A stretch of DNA of 64,000 bases from Lacrimispora sphenoides (GTDB lineage Bacteria > Bacillota > Clostridia > Lachnospirales > Lachnospiraceae), in NCBI RefSeq assembly GCF_900105215.1, contig NZ_FOIP01000001.1:2668501-2732500 (forward strand). The letters run 5' to 3'. Below are positions 39,119-48,466 of the stretch, one piece after another. The notes below the pieces were generated by a model. That model was not told where the DNA came from. It searched no databases and worked only from the letters and a program-made list of their open reading frames with translations. The position numbers were made by a program, and so were the translations under genes. How positions within the stretch are numbered: the stretch's first letter is position 1; each line of letters starts with the position of its first letter.

Positions 39119-39138
39119 TAAGGAGGAGGAAAACAGAC

Positions 39139-39975
39139 GTGATAACCTTAAAGGGTGCAGCCGTATCTGCAAAAATCAAGGAACAGGTAGAAACGCTTTT
39201 GACTGATTTAAAGGGAAAAACTCCAAAGCTTGCCATTGTGCGGGTAGGAGAACGGCCGGATGACTTATCCTACGAGCGGGGAGCTTTAAAGAAGATGGAA
39301 AGCTTCGGTCTGATGGGGGAAAGCTTTGCATTTCCCCAGGACATCACTGATGAAGCATTTAAGGAAGAATTTGCAAAGATCAATGAAAACCCGGACATCG
39401 ATGGCATCCTTCTCCTTCGTCCCCTGCCAAAGCAGATCAAGGAAAAGGATATTGAGCATATGATTGACCCGGGAAAAGATTTGGATGGCATATCACCAGA
39501 AAATATCGCCAGGGTATTTGCCGGAGACAATACCGGATTTGCACCCTGTACGGCGGAAGCGGTGGTGGAAGTCCTAAAAGCCAATGATATTGCCCTGACA
39601 GGAAAGAGAGTAGCCATCGTGGGCAGAAGTATGGTAGTTGGCCGCCCCTTATCCATGCTGATGCTGAAAGAGAACGCTACGGTTACCATCTGCCACACCC
39701 GTACGGAAGATTTAAAGGAAACCTGTAAAAATGCTCAGATCCTTGTGGCTGCTGCCGGTCGTGCAAGGATGGTGGATGCATCTTTTGTAGGTACGGATGC
39801 CATAGTGGTTGATGTGGGAATCAATGTGGACAAAGACGGAAAGCTTTGCGGAGATGTGGATTTTGATTCTTTAGAAGGAACTGCCTCCATGGCAACTCCT
39901 GTACCAGGAGGTGTAGGAGCGGTGACAACGGCTGTGCTGGCAAGGCATCTGGTGTTGGCTGCCCTTAAAAGATAA
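39139..39975 (+). CDS. folD: Methylenetetrahydrofolate dehydrogenase/cyclohydrolase
   Basis: 278 residues. Interconverts methylene-, methenyl- and formyl-THF with NADP. GRSMVVGRPL and TPVPGGVGAVTTA are the nucleotide- and folate-binding hallmarks. The catalytic lysine equivalent to E. coli Lys56 is retained (Lys51), but the preceding family motif Y-V-x-x-K is changed to YERGALKK, so the sequence is divergent for FolD. It is also possible that another FolD serves housekeeping and this copy is specialised. GTG start with AGGAGG upstream. Confidence 0.92.
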   Translation: MITLKGAAVSAKIKEQVETLLTDLKGKTPKLAIVRVGERPDDLSYERGALKKMESFGLMGESFAFPQDITDEAFKEEFAKINENPDIDGILLLRPLPKQIKEKDIEHMIDPGKDLDGISPENIARVFAGDNTGFAPCTAEAVVEVLKANDIALTGKRVAIVGRSMVVGRPLSMLMLKENATVTICHTRTEDLKETCKNAQILVAAAGRARMVDASFVGTDAIVVDVGINVDKDGKLCGDVDFDSLEGTASMATPVPGGVGAVTTAVLARHLVLAALKR

Positions 39976-40000
39976 AACTCTTTTTATGCGAAAAAGTAAA

Positions 40001-40038
40001 ACAGAGGCGCTGCAGAAAAAGCAGTGCCTCTGTTTTTT
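40001..40038 (+). terminator. Bidirectional terminator between folD and thiT
   Basis: ACAGAGGCGCTGC pairs with GCAGTGCCTCTGT around AGAAAAA, followed by TTTTTT. On the opposite strand an A/T-rich tail serves the convergent thiT gene. Confidence 0.92.
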
Positions 40039-40708
40039 ATCCGTTTAATGCCTGCCGCTTCACCTGTCCGATAGCTCCCAGTACTGGTGGGAAATACAGG
40101 ATTAATACGGTTAATACTAACTCTGGCAGGATATAAGTGGCATTATAACCCAGAGTATAAACCAATGGGGGTATGCCCTCCGGTGTATAGGAAGCAAAGA
40201 ATATATAACCGGAGATAACATGGAATAAGTACCGACCCGTAACGCCCACAATATATCCGGCTACAAGACCGTGCTTTTTATTACTGAACAGACCGGAAAG
40301 CCCCAAAGCACCGAATGCCAAGGGATAGTCAAGAAGAACCTGGATCGGAGCGAATATATAGGGGTTCGTGATAAACTGTAAAATTCCGTAGGCTACACCG
40401 GTCGTGATCCCGGCCTTTACACCGTAAACATAACCGATGAGGCAGATGAACATCATGGAAAACAGAGTGACGGAGCCGCCAAAAGGAAGGGAAGCTACTT
40501 TGATAAAGGAAGTTACCGTTGCAAGCGCCATCGCGCCTGCGCAGTAAACCAGCTGGCGGGTCTGCAGCTTTTGAGATTTAGAAGACGATCTGCCAAGAAG
40601 ATGCAGGGCAAAAAAGATTGCAGCAAATAGAACAATCACCAGCAAGTATCCTGCCGGCTTTAATAAATACTCTTCACTTTCCGCAGAGTAAGTTAGAAAA
40701 AATGACAT
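40037..40708 (-). CDS. thiT: Thiamine ECF transporter S component
   Basis: 223 residues, six membrane helices. Thiamine-specific substrate-binding subunit of a group II ECF transporter. The conserved GVKAGITTGVAYGILQF and the YIFAPIQVLLDYPLAF region match ThiT. The strongest evidence is the TPP riboswitch directly upstream (40730-40826). RBS AAAGGAGG lies 8 bases before the ATG. The energising EcfA/A'/T proteins must be encoded elsewhere. Convergent with folD and sharing its terminator. Confidence 0.95.
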   Translation of the reverse strand: MSFFLTYSAESEEYLLKPAGYLLVIVLFAAIFFALHLLGRSSSKSQKLQTRQLVYCAGAMALATVTSFIKVASLPFGGSVTLFSMMFICLIGYVYGVKAGITTGVAYGILQFITNPYIFAPIQVLLDYPLAFGALGLSGLFSNKKHGLVAGYIVGVTGRYLFHVISGYIFFASYTPEGIPPLVYTLGYNATYILPELVLTVLILYFPPVLGAIGQVKRQALNG

Positions 40709-40729
40709 AAAAAATCCTCCTTTGTGTGC

Positions 40730-40826
40730 GCAGGAGGGGACTACTATTGCTTCCTTACGCCGGCATTATCCGGTTCAAGTAGTGAGGGTTTGGTTTCTAC
40801 CAATCTCAGCCAATGGCTCCCCTAGC
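40730..40826 (-). promoter_or_regulatory. TPP riboswitch controlling thiT
   Basis: Read on the minus strand: GGGGAGCC, then GGCTGAGATTGG, an ACCCTCACTACTTGAACC-like middle, and CCGGATAATGCCGGCGTAAGG, closed by TCCCCT that pairs with the 5' AGGGGA. CTGAGA and the GGATAATGCC-GCG block are the diagnostic TPP-aptamer motifs. It ends about 22 bases before thiT, so ligand binding would hide its ribosome site or shift a hairpin. Confidence 0.96.
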
Positions 40827-41037
40827 GTGTGTAATTTATACAATTTTGCTGTGAGTATAGCGCAAATACACAGGCTTGTCAAGCCTTATCAAGTCATGTT
40901 TTTCATGTCTGATCCATAACCAAATTGTAAATTCAGTATAAAAATGCAAATTAAGCACAACCTAGTAAAAGCAGTAAAGTTGAAATAAGGTCCGCTTGAT
41001 TTATTATTAACAAATTGGAGATACGGAGGTTGTTTTA

Positions 41038-41463
41038 ATGACAGGCTTTATTATTGCTCTTATATCCGGAGCGCTTATGAGCATACAGGGAGTTTTTAAT
41101 ACGGGAGTGACAAAGCAGACCAGCATGTGGGTTTCTACAGGCTGGGTACAGCTGACTGCATTTTTGACCTGCCTCATTCTGTGGTATTTCTCCGGCAGGG
41201 AGAACATTACCGGTCTATTTGACGTACAGCCAAAGTACTTATTGATAGGCGGCGTTTTGGGTGCATTCATTACCTATACCGTAGTAAGGAGTATGGGGAC
41301 GCTGGGGCCGGCCAAAGCGGCTCTGATTATTGTAATTTCCCAGATCATTGTTGCCTACGCCATCGAGTTATTTGGCTTGTTCGGTGTTGAAAAGGTAGGA
41401 TTTGAATGGAAGAAGCTGATCGGCGCGGTTGTTGCCATTATCGGAATCATGATATTTAATTAA
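41038..41463 (+). CDS. YdcZ-type DMT transporter
   Basis: 141 residues, four to five membrane spans: one half of a drug/metabolite transporter. GFIIALISGALMSIQGVFNT at the N-terminus and GGVLGAFITYTVVRSM match the DMT_YdcZ family (PF04657), which usually works as a homo- or heterodimer. RBS GGAGG. Free-standing gene between the TPP riboswitch region and comEA; substrate unknown. Confidence 0.88.
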   Translation: MTGFIIALISGALMSIQGVFNTGVTKQTSMWVSTGWVQLTAFLTCLILWYFSGRENITGLFDVQPKYLLIGGVLGAFITYTVVRSMGTLGPAKAALIIVISQIIVAYAIELFGLFGVEKVGFEWKKLIGAVVAIIGIMIFN

Positions 41464-41565
41464 TTTGGAAATAGTGCTTGTATTTACTTATTTCTTTAGG
41501 TAGAATAGTAACATAGGCTGAAGATGGTATCCTTTTTTGGAGATTTTTGTAAGAGGAGGGATATC

Positions 41566-42240
41566 ATGGATTACAAGAAAGTTAAAATCATCCTTATCGC
41601 CCTGTGTGTCTTAGGGGCGGGTGTATGTTACGGCTTGAGCAGAAGCCAGGAGGTTCGCAGGTCAGGGATTTCTCTGTCAGAGGAATCGGCTTTATCTTCC
41701 GGGGAAACGGTTACCGGAATTGGAGCAGGTGATGGCCCGGCGGCTTTAACGGCAGAAGAGACCAGCTTAGGAAGTGCAGGTGAGGAAACGGCCCTGCCTT
41801 TCTATGTACATATCTGCGGAGAAGTTATTTCTCCCGGTGTTTATGAGCTTAAAGAAGGAAGCCGGGTTTTTCAGGCAATCGAGAAAGCAGGCGGAGTCAC
41901 AGACCAGGCTGCGGCAGAATATTTAAATATGGCGGAGCAGGTCAAGGACGGCATGAAGATCGTGGTCCCTGGTAAGGAAGATGTGGAAGCGGCAAAGGCC
42001 AGGGGAGAAATTTCCTTACAGGCAGAGGCTTCATCTAACGTACAAAGAAACAAGGTAAATTTAAATACAGCCACCAAAGAGGAACTGATGACCCTTCGGG
42101 GAATCGGAGAAGCCAAGGCAGCTGATATTCTTAAGTATCGGGATAGCCACGGCGGATTTCAAAAGATCGAGGATATCATGAAGATATCCGGCATCAAAGA
42201 TGCGGCGTTTCAAAAAATAAAAGATGATATAACGGTTTGA
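41566..42240 (+). CDS. comEA: ComEA-type DNA-binding membrane protein
   Basis: About 224 residues: N-terminal membrane anchor (IILIALCVLGAGVCYGL), a Ser/Glu-rich linker, an SLBB domain (HICGEVISPGVYELKEG, about 89-150), and tandem helix-hairpin-helix repeats at the end (KVNLNTATKEELMTLRGIG and DIMKISGIKDAAFQ). This is the competence DNA receptor layout. The ATG at 41566 follows AAGAGGAGGGATATC; an earlier start lacks an RBS. No comEC is in the window. Confidence 0.93.
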   Translation: MDYKKVKIILIALCVLGAGVCYGLSRSQEVRRSGISLSEESALSSGETVTGIGAGDGPAALTAEETSLGSAGEETALPFYVHICGEVISPGVYELKEGSRVFQAIEKAGGVTDQAAAEYLNMAEQVKDGMKIVVPGKEDVEAAKARGEISLQAEASSNVQRNKVNLNTATKEELMTLRGIGEAKAADILKYRDSHGGFQKIEDIMKISGIKDAAFQKIKDDITV

Positions 42241-42261
42241 AATAGAGGATAGAGGTGTAGT

Positions 42262-42960
42262 ATGGCAAGCGTTTTAGTAGTTGATGATGAAAAACTCATC
42301 GTAAAAGGAATGAGATTCAGTCTGGAACAGGACGGTATGGAAGTGGACTGTGCCTATGACGGAGAGGAAGCCATTAATCTGGCAAAACAGAAAGAGTATG
42401 ATGTGGTCCTGTTGGATGTCATGCTTCCCAAATATGACGGATATGAAGTATGTCAGGCCATCCGGGAATTTTCCGAGATGCCCATTATCATGCTGACGGC
42501 AAAGGGCAATGATATGGATAAGATCCTGGGCCTGGAATACGGTGCCGACGATTATATTACAAAGCCTTTTAACATTCTTGAGGTAAAGGCCAGGATCAAG
42601 GCTATCCTGCGCCGGAATGCCAAGAAGAATAAGCGGGATAACCAGGAAGACAGCCAGGTGATAAAAGAAGGCGATTTGAAGCTGGACCGGGACAGCAGGA
42701 GAGTGTTCATTGCTGAAAAAGAGATCAATTTAACGGCAAAGGAGTTTGACCTTTTGGAGCTTCTTACCTGCAATCCGGGTAAGGTTTACAGCAGGGAACA
42801 GCTTCTTACTTATGTATGGGGAAATAAAGCTATGGATACGGGGGATGTACGGACGGTAGACGTTCATGTAAGGCGTCTTAGGGAGAAGATCGAACCCAGT
42901 CCAAGCGATCCTAAATATGTGCATACCAAGTGGGGCGTAGGATATTATTTCCGCGTCTAG
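42262..42960 (+). CDS. OmpR/PhoB-family response regulator without a visible kinase
   Basis: 232 residues. Receiver domain 1-115 with acidic pocket VVDDE, phospho-acceptor Asp52 in LLDVMLP, Thr in MLTAK and Lys in ITKPF. The winged-helix domain (about 130-230) has KEINLTAKEFDLLELL and DVHVRRLREKIE. Complete and apparently functional. It is followed by a GNAT gene instead of a histidine kinase, so its partner lies elsewhere. RBS GAGGTG. Target genes unknown. Confidence 0.94.
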   Translation: MASVLVVDDEKLIVKGMRFSLEQDGMEVDCAYDGEEAINLAKQKEYDVVLLDVMLPKYDGYEVCQAIREFSEMPIIMLTAKGNDMDKILGLEYGADDYITKPFNILEVKARIKAILRRNAKKNKRDNQEDSQVIKEGDLKLDRDSRRVFIAEKEINLTAKEFDLLELLTCNPGKVYSREQLLTYVWGNKAMDTGDVRTVDVHVRRLREKIEPSPSDPKYVHTKWGVGYYFRV

Positions 42961-42971
42961 TAAATGAAAGA

Positions 42972-43013
42972 GGAGGATTTCTGACGGGAGACCGGGGAAA
43001 TCCGCCTTTTCTT
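42972..43013 (+). terminator. Terminator after the response regulator
   Basis: GGAGGATTTC and GAAATCCGCC pair around a GC-rich loop and are followed by TTTTCTTT. Confidence 0.75.
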
Positions 43014-43075
43014 TAAATTTTGGGAGAGAAAATTCCATAGATCAGAATCAATTTTGGAAACGGGGAAACGATAGG

Positions 43076-43582
43076 ATGGATTACAGCATTAGAAAAGTAA
43101 GAAAAGAGGATTTGGACCAGGTGGTGGAAGTGGAGGCCCTCTGTTTTCCGCCGGAAGAGGCGGCAGGGAGAGAAGCCATTTTGCAGAGGTTCGATCATTT
43201 TCCTGAAAGCTTCCTTGTGGCGGAGTTTTCCGACGGGACGATCATCGGTTTTATTAATGGATGCGTTACAGATGGGAATACAATCTGTGACGAAATGTTT
43301 GAAAAAGCAGATTTTCATAACCCAGATGGTGCTTACCAAAGCGTGTTTGGACTTGATGTGATAAAAGAATGGCGGGGACGGGGAGTTGCCGCTGCGCTTA
43401 TGAAACGTTTTATTGAAGAAGCAGGGAAAAGTGGCAGGAAAGGAATGATACTCACCTGCAAGGACAGGCTGATTCACTATTACGAAAAATTCGGATACCA
43501 GAACATGGGAGTGTCCGGATCTGTGCACGGAGGAGCCGTCTGGTATGATATGCGGCTTGATTTTATGGATACAGGGAAGTGA
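43076..43582 (+). CDS. GNAT-family N-acetyltransferase
   Basis: 168 residues. Acetyl-CoA loop VIKEWRGRGVAAALMKRF (around 101-118) and LIHYYEKFGYQNMG near the C-terminus are typical of the aralkylamine/RimI-like GNAT group. First gene of a probable three-gene unit with the membrane acyltransferase-like protein (12 bases downstream) and the esterase. Preceded by a terminator, so it probably has its own promoter in 43014-43075. Substrate unknown. Confidence 0.88.
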   Translation: MDYSIRKVRKEDLDQVVEVEALCFPPEEAAGREAILQRFDHFPESFLVAEFSDGTIIGFINGCVTDGNTICDEMFEKADFHNPDGAYQSVFGLDVIKEWRGRGVAAALMKRFIEEAGKSGRKGMILTCKDRLIHYYEKFGYQNMGVSGSVHGGAVWYDMRLDFMDTGK

Positions 43583-43594
43583 GGCACCGTCAGT

Positions 43595-45451
43595 ATGAAG
43601 AGAAGCCCCCAGGGAGAGCGGTGGAGACGGCTTGACAATACGGCAAAGATATTTCCGGTCATAGCCAGTGAAAATTTAAGCAATGTATTCCGGATCTCTG
43701 CGGTTTTAAAGGAAGAGGTGGATCCGGGCACCTTACAGCGGGCACTGGAAGAGATCCTTCCTCAGTTTGAGGGATTCTCGGTGAGGCTGCGGAGGGGATT
43801 TTTCTGGTATTATTTTGAGGACAATATGAGGATGCCGGTCATTGAACGGGAAACGACTTACCCCTGCAAGTTCATTGATCCTCACAGTAATCAGCTTTAT
43901 TTGTTCCGGGTCACATATTTTGACAGGCGGATCAATCTGGAGGTATTCCATGCAGTTACAGACGGCCTGGGAGCGGTGAACTTTTTAAAGGCCCTTGTTT
44001 ACCGGTATCTGGATCTTAAGAAGAATTCAAGGACCGGACACCGGGCGTCTCAGAAGATATCATCGGATGTATCCATGAATGTGGAGGATAGTTACGTCCG
44101 TCATTATAAAAAGACCGAAAAACGTAAATACAGCTCAAGAAGAGCTTACCACCTGGCAGGAGAAGCCCTTCCTCTTGATGAGGAAAATGTTCTTCACGGT
44201 TATGTGGACTTAAAGATGCTTAAAACGGTCGCTAAAAGCTATGGGGTCAGCATCACCAGATTTTTGACGGCGGCTTTGATCTTTACGATCTATCAGGAAT
44301 ATCTTGATGGAAAGCCTTGTGAGGAATCCATCGGCATCAGTATCCCCATTAACCTGCGGACCTTTTTCGGCTCGGAGACAACTGCGAATTTTTTTGCGGT
44401 GACGCTTATTGATTTTTTATCCACCAGTGAGGAACATACCTTTACCGAGGTACTGGAAGCGGTAAGCAGCCAGATGGATTCAAAGATCACAAAGGAAAAG
44501 ATGGAACAAATCATCTCCTATAATGTTTCCAATGAAAAGAAGTGGTATCTGCGGGCCGCGCCCCTTTTTGTAAAATGGTGTGCATTAAACCTGGTTTTCC
44601 GGAAAAATGAGAAGGCCTACACCATGACTCTTTCCAATATCGGTCCGATTGATATTGAAGAGGATTACAGGAAGGAAATCGAGCGGTTCTCTATCATGAT
44701 CGGTGTTTCCAAGAGGCAGCCTATGAAATGTGCGGTCTGCTCCTATGGAGAAGAGGTCATTGTGACCTTTACATCCGTATTTCAGGATACCAGGCTTCAG
44801 GATCGTTTTTTCGGTTTTCTTAGAGAAATGAATATTCCGGTGAGCCTTGAGAGCAACGGCGTTCCGGATCACAGGGATGATCTTGGTATGTATCCCCAGA
44901 TCCGGTATGACAGGAAACGTCTTAAGAAGCTGGTTACTGTCTTTTATGGATTGCTGTTTTTTGTGGGGGCTGTTTTAGGGATGATCAATTATGCCACCTA
45001 TTCCGGATCGCTATGGTCCATCATTGCCATCGGGCTTATGGCATATACAGCTCTTACCGTTGAATATTCTGTTTTGCGCCATGCAAATCTGGCATCTAAG
45101 ATCCTTTTGCAGACGGTAGCTGCGCAAATACTTTTAGTGGCCCTGGATCATTCTACGGGTTATAATGGCTGGTCAGTGAATTACGGAATTCCAAGCACCA
45201 TTTTGTTTGCGGATCTTTCCATTGTTTTTTTGATTCTGGTGAACCGTATGAACTGGCAGAGCTATTTTATGTATCAGATTGCTGTTACAGTGTTCAGCTT
45301 TATTCCTTTGATTTTATGGGCGACAGGCCTTCTAACCAGACCGTTTCTGGCCCTGTTTACTGTGACGGTGACAGTGATCATTCTTGCCGTTACGATTGTG
45401 CTTGGAGATCGAAGTGTGAAAACTGAACTGAAAAGGCGGTTTCATGTGTAA
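43595..45451 (+). CDS. Condensation-domain-like acyltransferase with membrane C-terminus (DUF6320-type)
   Basis: 618 residues. The N-terminal 430 resemble alcohol acetyltransferase/condensation-domain proteins, with HAVTDGLG (about 122-129) matching the HxxxD-G catalytic motif of CoA-dependent acyltransferases. The C-terminal part (about 450-610) holds five to six membrane helices and resembles DUF6320. Such proteins could acylate lipids or small molecules at the membrane. Followed 29 bases later by an esterase/lipase, suggesting acyl-group making and removal. The function is not known. Confidence 0.78.
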   Translation: MKRSPQGERWRRLDNTAKIFPVIASENLSNVFRISAVLKEEVDPGTLQRALEEILPQFEGFSVRLRRGFFWYYFEDNMRMPVIERETTYPCKFIDPHSNQLYLFRVTYFDRRINLEVFHAVTDGLGAVNFLKALVYRYLDLKKNSRTGHRASQKISSDVSMNVEDSYVRHYKKTEKRKYSSRRAYHLAGEALPLDEENVLHGYVDLKMLKTVAKSYGVSITRFLTAALIFTIYQEYLDGKPCEESIGISIPINLRTFFGSETTANFFAVTLIDFLSTSEEHTFTEVLEAVSSQMDSKITKEKMEQIISYNVSNEKKWYLRAAPLFVKWCALNLVFRKNEKAYTMTLSNIGPIDIEEDYRKEIERFSIMIGVSKRQPMKCAVCSYGEEVIVTFTSVFQDTRLQDRFFGFLREMNIPVSLESNGVPDHRDDLGMYPQIRYDRKRLKKLVTVFYGLLFFVGAVLGMINYATYSGSLWSIIAIGLMAYTALTVEYSVLRHANLASKILLQTVAAQILLVALDHSTGYNGWSVNYGIPSTILFADLSIVFLILVNRMNWQSYFMYQIAVTVFSFIPLILWATGLLTRPFLALFTVTVTVIILAVTIVLGDRSVKTELKRRFHV

Positions 45452-45480
45452 AAAGATGCCGGAAAAGGAGGGGATTGTTG

Positions 45481-46509
45481 ATGAGCCGAAGAAAAGTGAG
45501 TGTAAGAGGAAATCTTGTGAGGGATATGATGCAGAATGTAATGGAAACTTCGTTAAAACAGCCTATCCGGACCGGAGAACTGAGGAAAAATCCGGTGGAG
45601 CCTGCCTGGGTCCGTCCGGCGGGTTATGAATATGAAATCATAGAGCTGGAGCATTTGAAAATGGAGTATCTGCGCCCAGTGGGAGTGGTGACGGACCGGG
45701 TGATCTTACAGCTTCACGGCGGCGGATACATCGGGCCTATGAAGAACATTTACCGGAGATTTGCGGTCCGGTATTCAAAGCTTAGCTACGGCGGGGACGT
45801 GTTGACCCTTGACTACCGGGTGGCACCGGAACATCCATATCCGGCGGCTTTGGAGGATGCAGTGGCTGCTTATCAGTGGCTAATTGAGGAAAAAGGGTAC
45901 CGGCCGGAGCATATTGCGGTAGCCGGGGATTCTGCCGGAGGCGGATTGAGCCTGGCCTTAGGGCTGTATTTAAAAGATCATGGAATTGCCCTTCCCGGAG
46001 GGTTTATCACCATGTCTGCGTGGACGGATCTAACCAACAGCGGGGAAAGCCGTTTGTCAAATTACGAGATCGATCCGCTGTTTGGAAATTCTAAGGATAA
46101 TATGCTTTACAATTCGGAATATATTGGGGGAGAGGATCCTGGCCTTCCTTATATTTCTCCGGTATTTGGGGAATATGAAGGCTTTCCTCCTGTTCTCATG
46201 CAGGTGGGAAGCTATGAGGTGCTTTTAAGCGATACGCTGACTGTGGCTGAGAAGTTAAAAAATGCAGGAGTGAAGCGGCGGGTTTCCGTTTATGAGGGAA
46301 TGTTTCATGTATTTCAGATGGGACTGGACTTGATCCCCGAGAGCCGGGAGGCATGGGATGAAGTGGAGTCGTTTTTACGGATCATTTTTAATATCAATGT
46401 CAAACCTGATGGAAAAGTGGTGCGAAAGGTGAAAACAGAGCACACAAAGCCGGCAAGAGATATGGTTAAGCTTCTCATTGCCATGATGAAGAAAGAACTG
46501 GACGCATAA
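45481..46509 (+). CDS. Alpha/beta hydrolase (hormone-sensitive-lipase-type esterase)
   Basis: About 342 residues. Oxyanion motif HGGGYIG, nucleophile serine in GDSAGGG, Asp in the DTLTVAEK region and the catalytic His in GMFHVFQM. This places it in the HSL (family IV) esterases of short-chain acyl esters. The ATG at 45481 has AAGGAGG 8 bases upstream; a TTG at 45475 is less likely. It may deacylate products of the preceding acyltransferase-like protein; inference only. Confidence 0.9.
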   Translation: MSRRKVSVRGNLVRDMMQNVMETSLKQPIRTGELRKNPVEPAWVRPAGYEYEIIELEHLKMEYLRPVGVVTDRVILQLHGGGYIGPMKNIYRRFAVRYSKLSYGGDVLTLDYRVAPEHPYPAALEDAVAAYQWLIEEKGYRPEHIAVAGDSAGGGLSLALGLYLKDHGIALPGGFITMSAWTDLTNSGESRLSNYEIDPLFGNSKDNMLYNSEYIGGEDPGLPYISPVFGEYEGFPPVLMQVGSYEVLLSDTLTVAEKLKNAGVKRRVSVYEGMFHVFQMGLDLIPESREAWDEVESFLRIIFNINVKPDGKVVRKVKTEHTKPARDMVKLLIAMMKKELDA

Positions 46510-46520
46510 AGGAGACACCA

Positions 46521-47000
46521 ATGAAGATTACGCTGGTAACTGTGGGAAAAATAAAGGAGAAGTTTTATACAGATGCCATCGGGGAATACAGCAAACGATT
46601 GAGCCGCTACTGCAAACTGGATATCGTACAGGTGGCTGACGAAAAAACACCGGACTCGGCCAGCGAGGCAGTCGAAAGGCAGATAAAGGATAAAGAAGGG
46701 GAAAGAATCCTTTCTTCGATTAAGGATGGGGCTTATGTGATCGCGTTGGCAATTGATGGGGAAATGCTCAATTCGGTTGAACTGTCGGAGAAAATAAACG
46801 GCCTTGGAATCGGAGGAGTGAGCCATATTGTTTTTGTGATCGGCGGATCTTTGGGACTTTCTGATGCTGTTTTAAGGCGGGCGGATTATAAGCTGAGCTT
46901 TTCCAGGATGACGTTTCCACATCAGCTGATGAGAGTTGTTTTGCTGGAGCAGGTTTACCGGAGTTATCGGATTATCAGCGGGGAGCCGTATCATAAATAA
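46521..47000 (+). CDS. rlmH: 23S rRNA pseudouridine-1915 N3-methyltransferase
   Basis: 159 residues, SPOUT family, the standard RlmH length. [10 protein letters not shown] (SAM-binding knot) and [18 protein letters not shown] with [14 protein letters not shown] at the end are near-invariant for the family. Methylates pseudouridine 1915 in helix 69 of 23S rRNA on the 70S ribosome. RBS AAAGGAG; it starts 11 bases after the esterase gene. Housekeeping gene. Confidence 0.97.
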   Translation: MKITLVTVGKIKEKFYTDAIGEYSKRLSRYCKLDIVQVADEKTPDSASEAVERQIKDKEGERILSSIKDGAYVIALAIDGEMLNSVELSEKINGLGIGGVSHIVFVIGGSLGLSDAVLRRADYKLSFSRMTFPHQLMRVVLLEQVYRSYRIISGEPYHK

Positions 47001-47142
47001 GCGGAGAAATCCGGAATGTATATGTTGATTGATAAAGGAAAGTGTTGGATTATAAATCCCGTCAGGGAATATGCTTTTGGCGGCAAGCAGTTAGTCCAGA
47101 ATGGCTCTTAAGTGATTGTTTGGGGAAATATGGAGGGAAATC

Positions 47143-48282
47143 ATGGAAATAAGAAAAGATTATCCCATTCGTCTGACAGGCTCCAGGGCCTGGAGGACTT
47201 ATTTTGGGGGAAAACTGCTGGAACAATTTCACGGAGCTAAAACAGGAGAAGACGATCATTTTCCGGAGGAATGGATTGCCTCTCTTGTGGCTGCCAGGAA
47301 TGCAGGGAGAGAAGAATTGACAGAGGGCCTGAGCATGCTTGCAGATCGGCCGTCGGTGTCTTTTAAAGAGCTGATTGAATCAGATCCCGCCGGATATCTG
47401 GGAGAAGAGCATGCAGTACAGCTGGGGGCAACCCTGGGGGTGCTGGTGAAGCTGATTGATTCAGCAGAGCGGCTGGCTGTCCAGGTGCATCCGGATAAAG
47501 AGAAGGCCAGGGAATTGTTTCATTCAGAATACGGAAAAACAGAATGCTGGCATATACTTGGGGGCAGAGAAATACATGGAGAAAAGCCTTATGTTTATCT
47601 TGGCTTTCGTCCGGGTGTGACACCGGAACATTGGAAGGACTGCTTTCTTCGCCAGGATATCAGGGCCATACTGGAATGCCTGCACCGGTTTGAAATACAG
47701 GAGGGGGATACCATTCTGATCGAAGGCGGCGTTCCTCATGCGATTGGTGCCGGTTGCTTTCTGGTGGAAATCCAGGAGCCTACGGACTACACCATCCGGG
47801 TGGAGCGGGTGACGCCGTCAGGGTATCAGGTGGCGGATTCCATGTGCCATCAGGGACTGGGCTTTGAGAAGATGTTTGAATGCTTCCATTATGAAAATTT
47901 CTCAGAGGAGGAAGCGAAGAAACGGTGGTTCATTCCGGCAAAGGTTATAGAAGAAGAGGGGAAAAACCGCCGGATCCGTTTGGTTGGATATGAAGAAACT
48001 CCATGCTTTTGTATGGATATGGTGGAAATAAAAGATGTCATGAGTCTGAAGCAGAATAGCTGCAGTGCTGTTTATGTTTTGGAGGGCAGTGGAAAACTGC
48101 TTTTGGAAGAAAGGAATGACGTACAGGAAGCCGCCAGCAATGAGAAGGTCAGGCAGGAAGAAGTCAAGCAGGGGGATCAGTTCTTTCTGCCTGCCGGGAT
48201 TCAGGAGCTCCGATGGAAGGCTGAAGAAGGAAGCTGCTTGAAGCTGATTCAGTGCTTTGGGCCGGAATTAGGTCGTCAATAA
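47143..48282 (+). CDS. manA: Mannose-6-phosphate isomerase, class I
   Basis: About 379 residues, cupin fold. Interconverts mannose-6-phosphate and fructose-6-phosphate. Zinc ligands in VQVHPDKEKA and KTECWHIL (Gln, His, Glu) and in GGVPHAIGAG (His), and the Arg-rich RVERVTPSG stretch are present. The C-terminal part is shorter than in enterobacterial ManA, as is normal in Firmicutes. ATG 47143 follows ATGGAGGG; the earlier in-frame TTG has no RBS. Ends with a strong terminator. Confidence 0.94.
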   Translation: MEIRKDYPIRLTGSRAWRTYFGGKLLEQFHGAKTGEDDHFPEEWIASLVAARNAGREELTEGLSMLADRPSVSFKELIESDPAGYLGEEHAVQLGATLGVLVKLIDSAERLAVQVHPDKEKARELFHSEYGKTECWHILGGREIHGEKPYVYLGFRPGVTPEHWKDCFLRQDIRAILECLHRFEIQEGDTILIEGGVPHAIGAGCFLVEIQEPTDYTIRVERVTPSGYQVADSMCHQGLGFEKMFECFHYENFSEEEAKKRWFIPAKVIEEEGKNRRIRLVGYEETPCFCMDMVEIKDVMSLKQNSCSAVYVLEGSGKLLLEERNDVQEAASNEKVRQEEVKQGDQFFLPAGIQELRWKAEEGSCLKLIQCFGPELGRQ

Positions 48283-48350
48283 GACCATAAATATTTAATT
48301 CCTATATACTGCCAGGAATCGGCAGGAGAGAGATTAACGGGCTAAGATAT

Positions 48351-48393
48351 AAAATCCCGGATTGCCAATAGCAGGCAATCCGGGATTTTTTAT
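48351..48393 (+). terminator. Terminator after manA, also near the 3' end of the leftward sugar operon
   Basis: AAATCCCGGATTGCC pairs perfectly with GGCAATCCGGGATTT, followed by TTTT; the A-rich 5' side makes it likely bidirectional. Confidence 0.93.
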
Positions 48394-48466
48394 TTGTAAT
48401 CGGCGCACATTCTAGTAAGCCGCTGATATGATAGTACTATCGCCTTCATGGGGCAAGGCGCCATGC

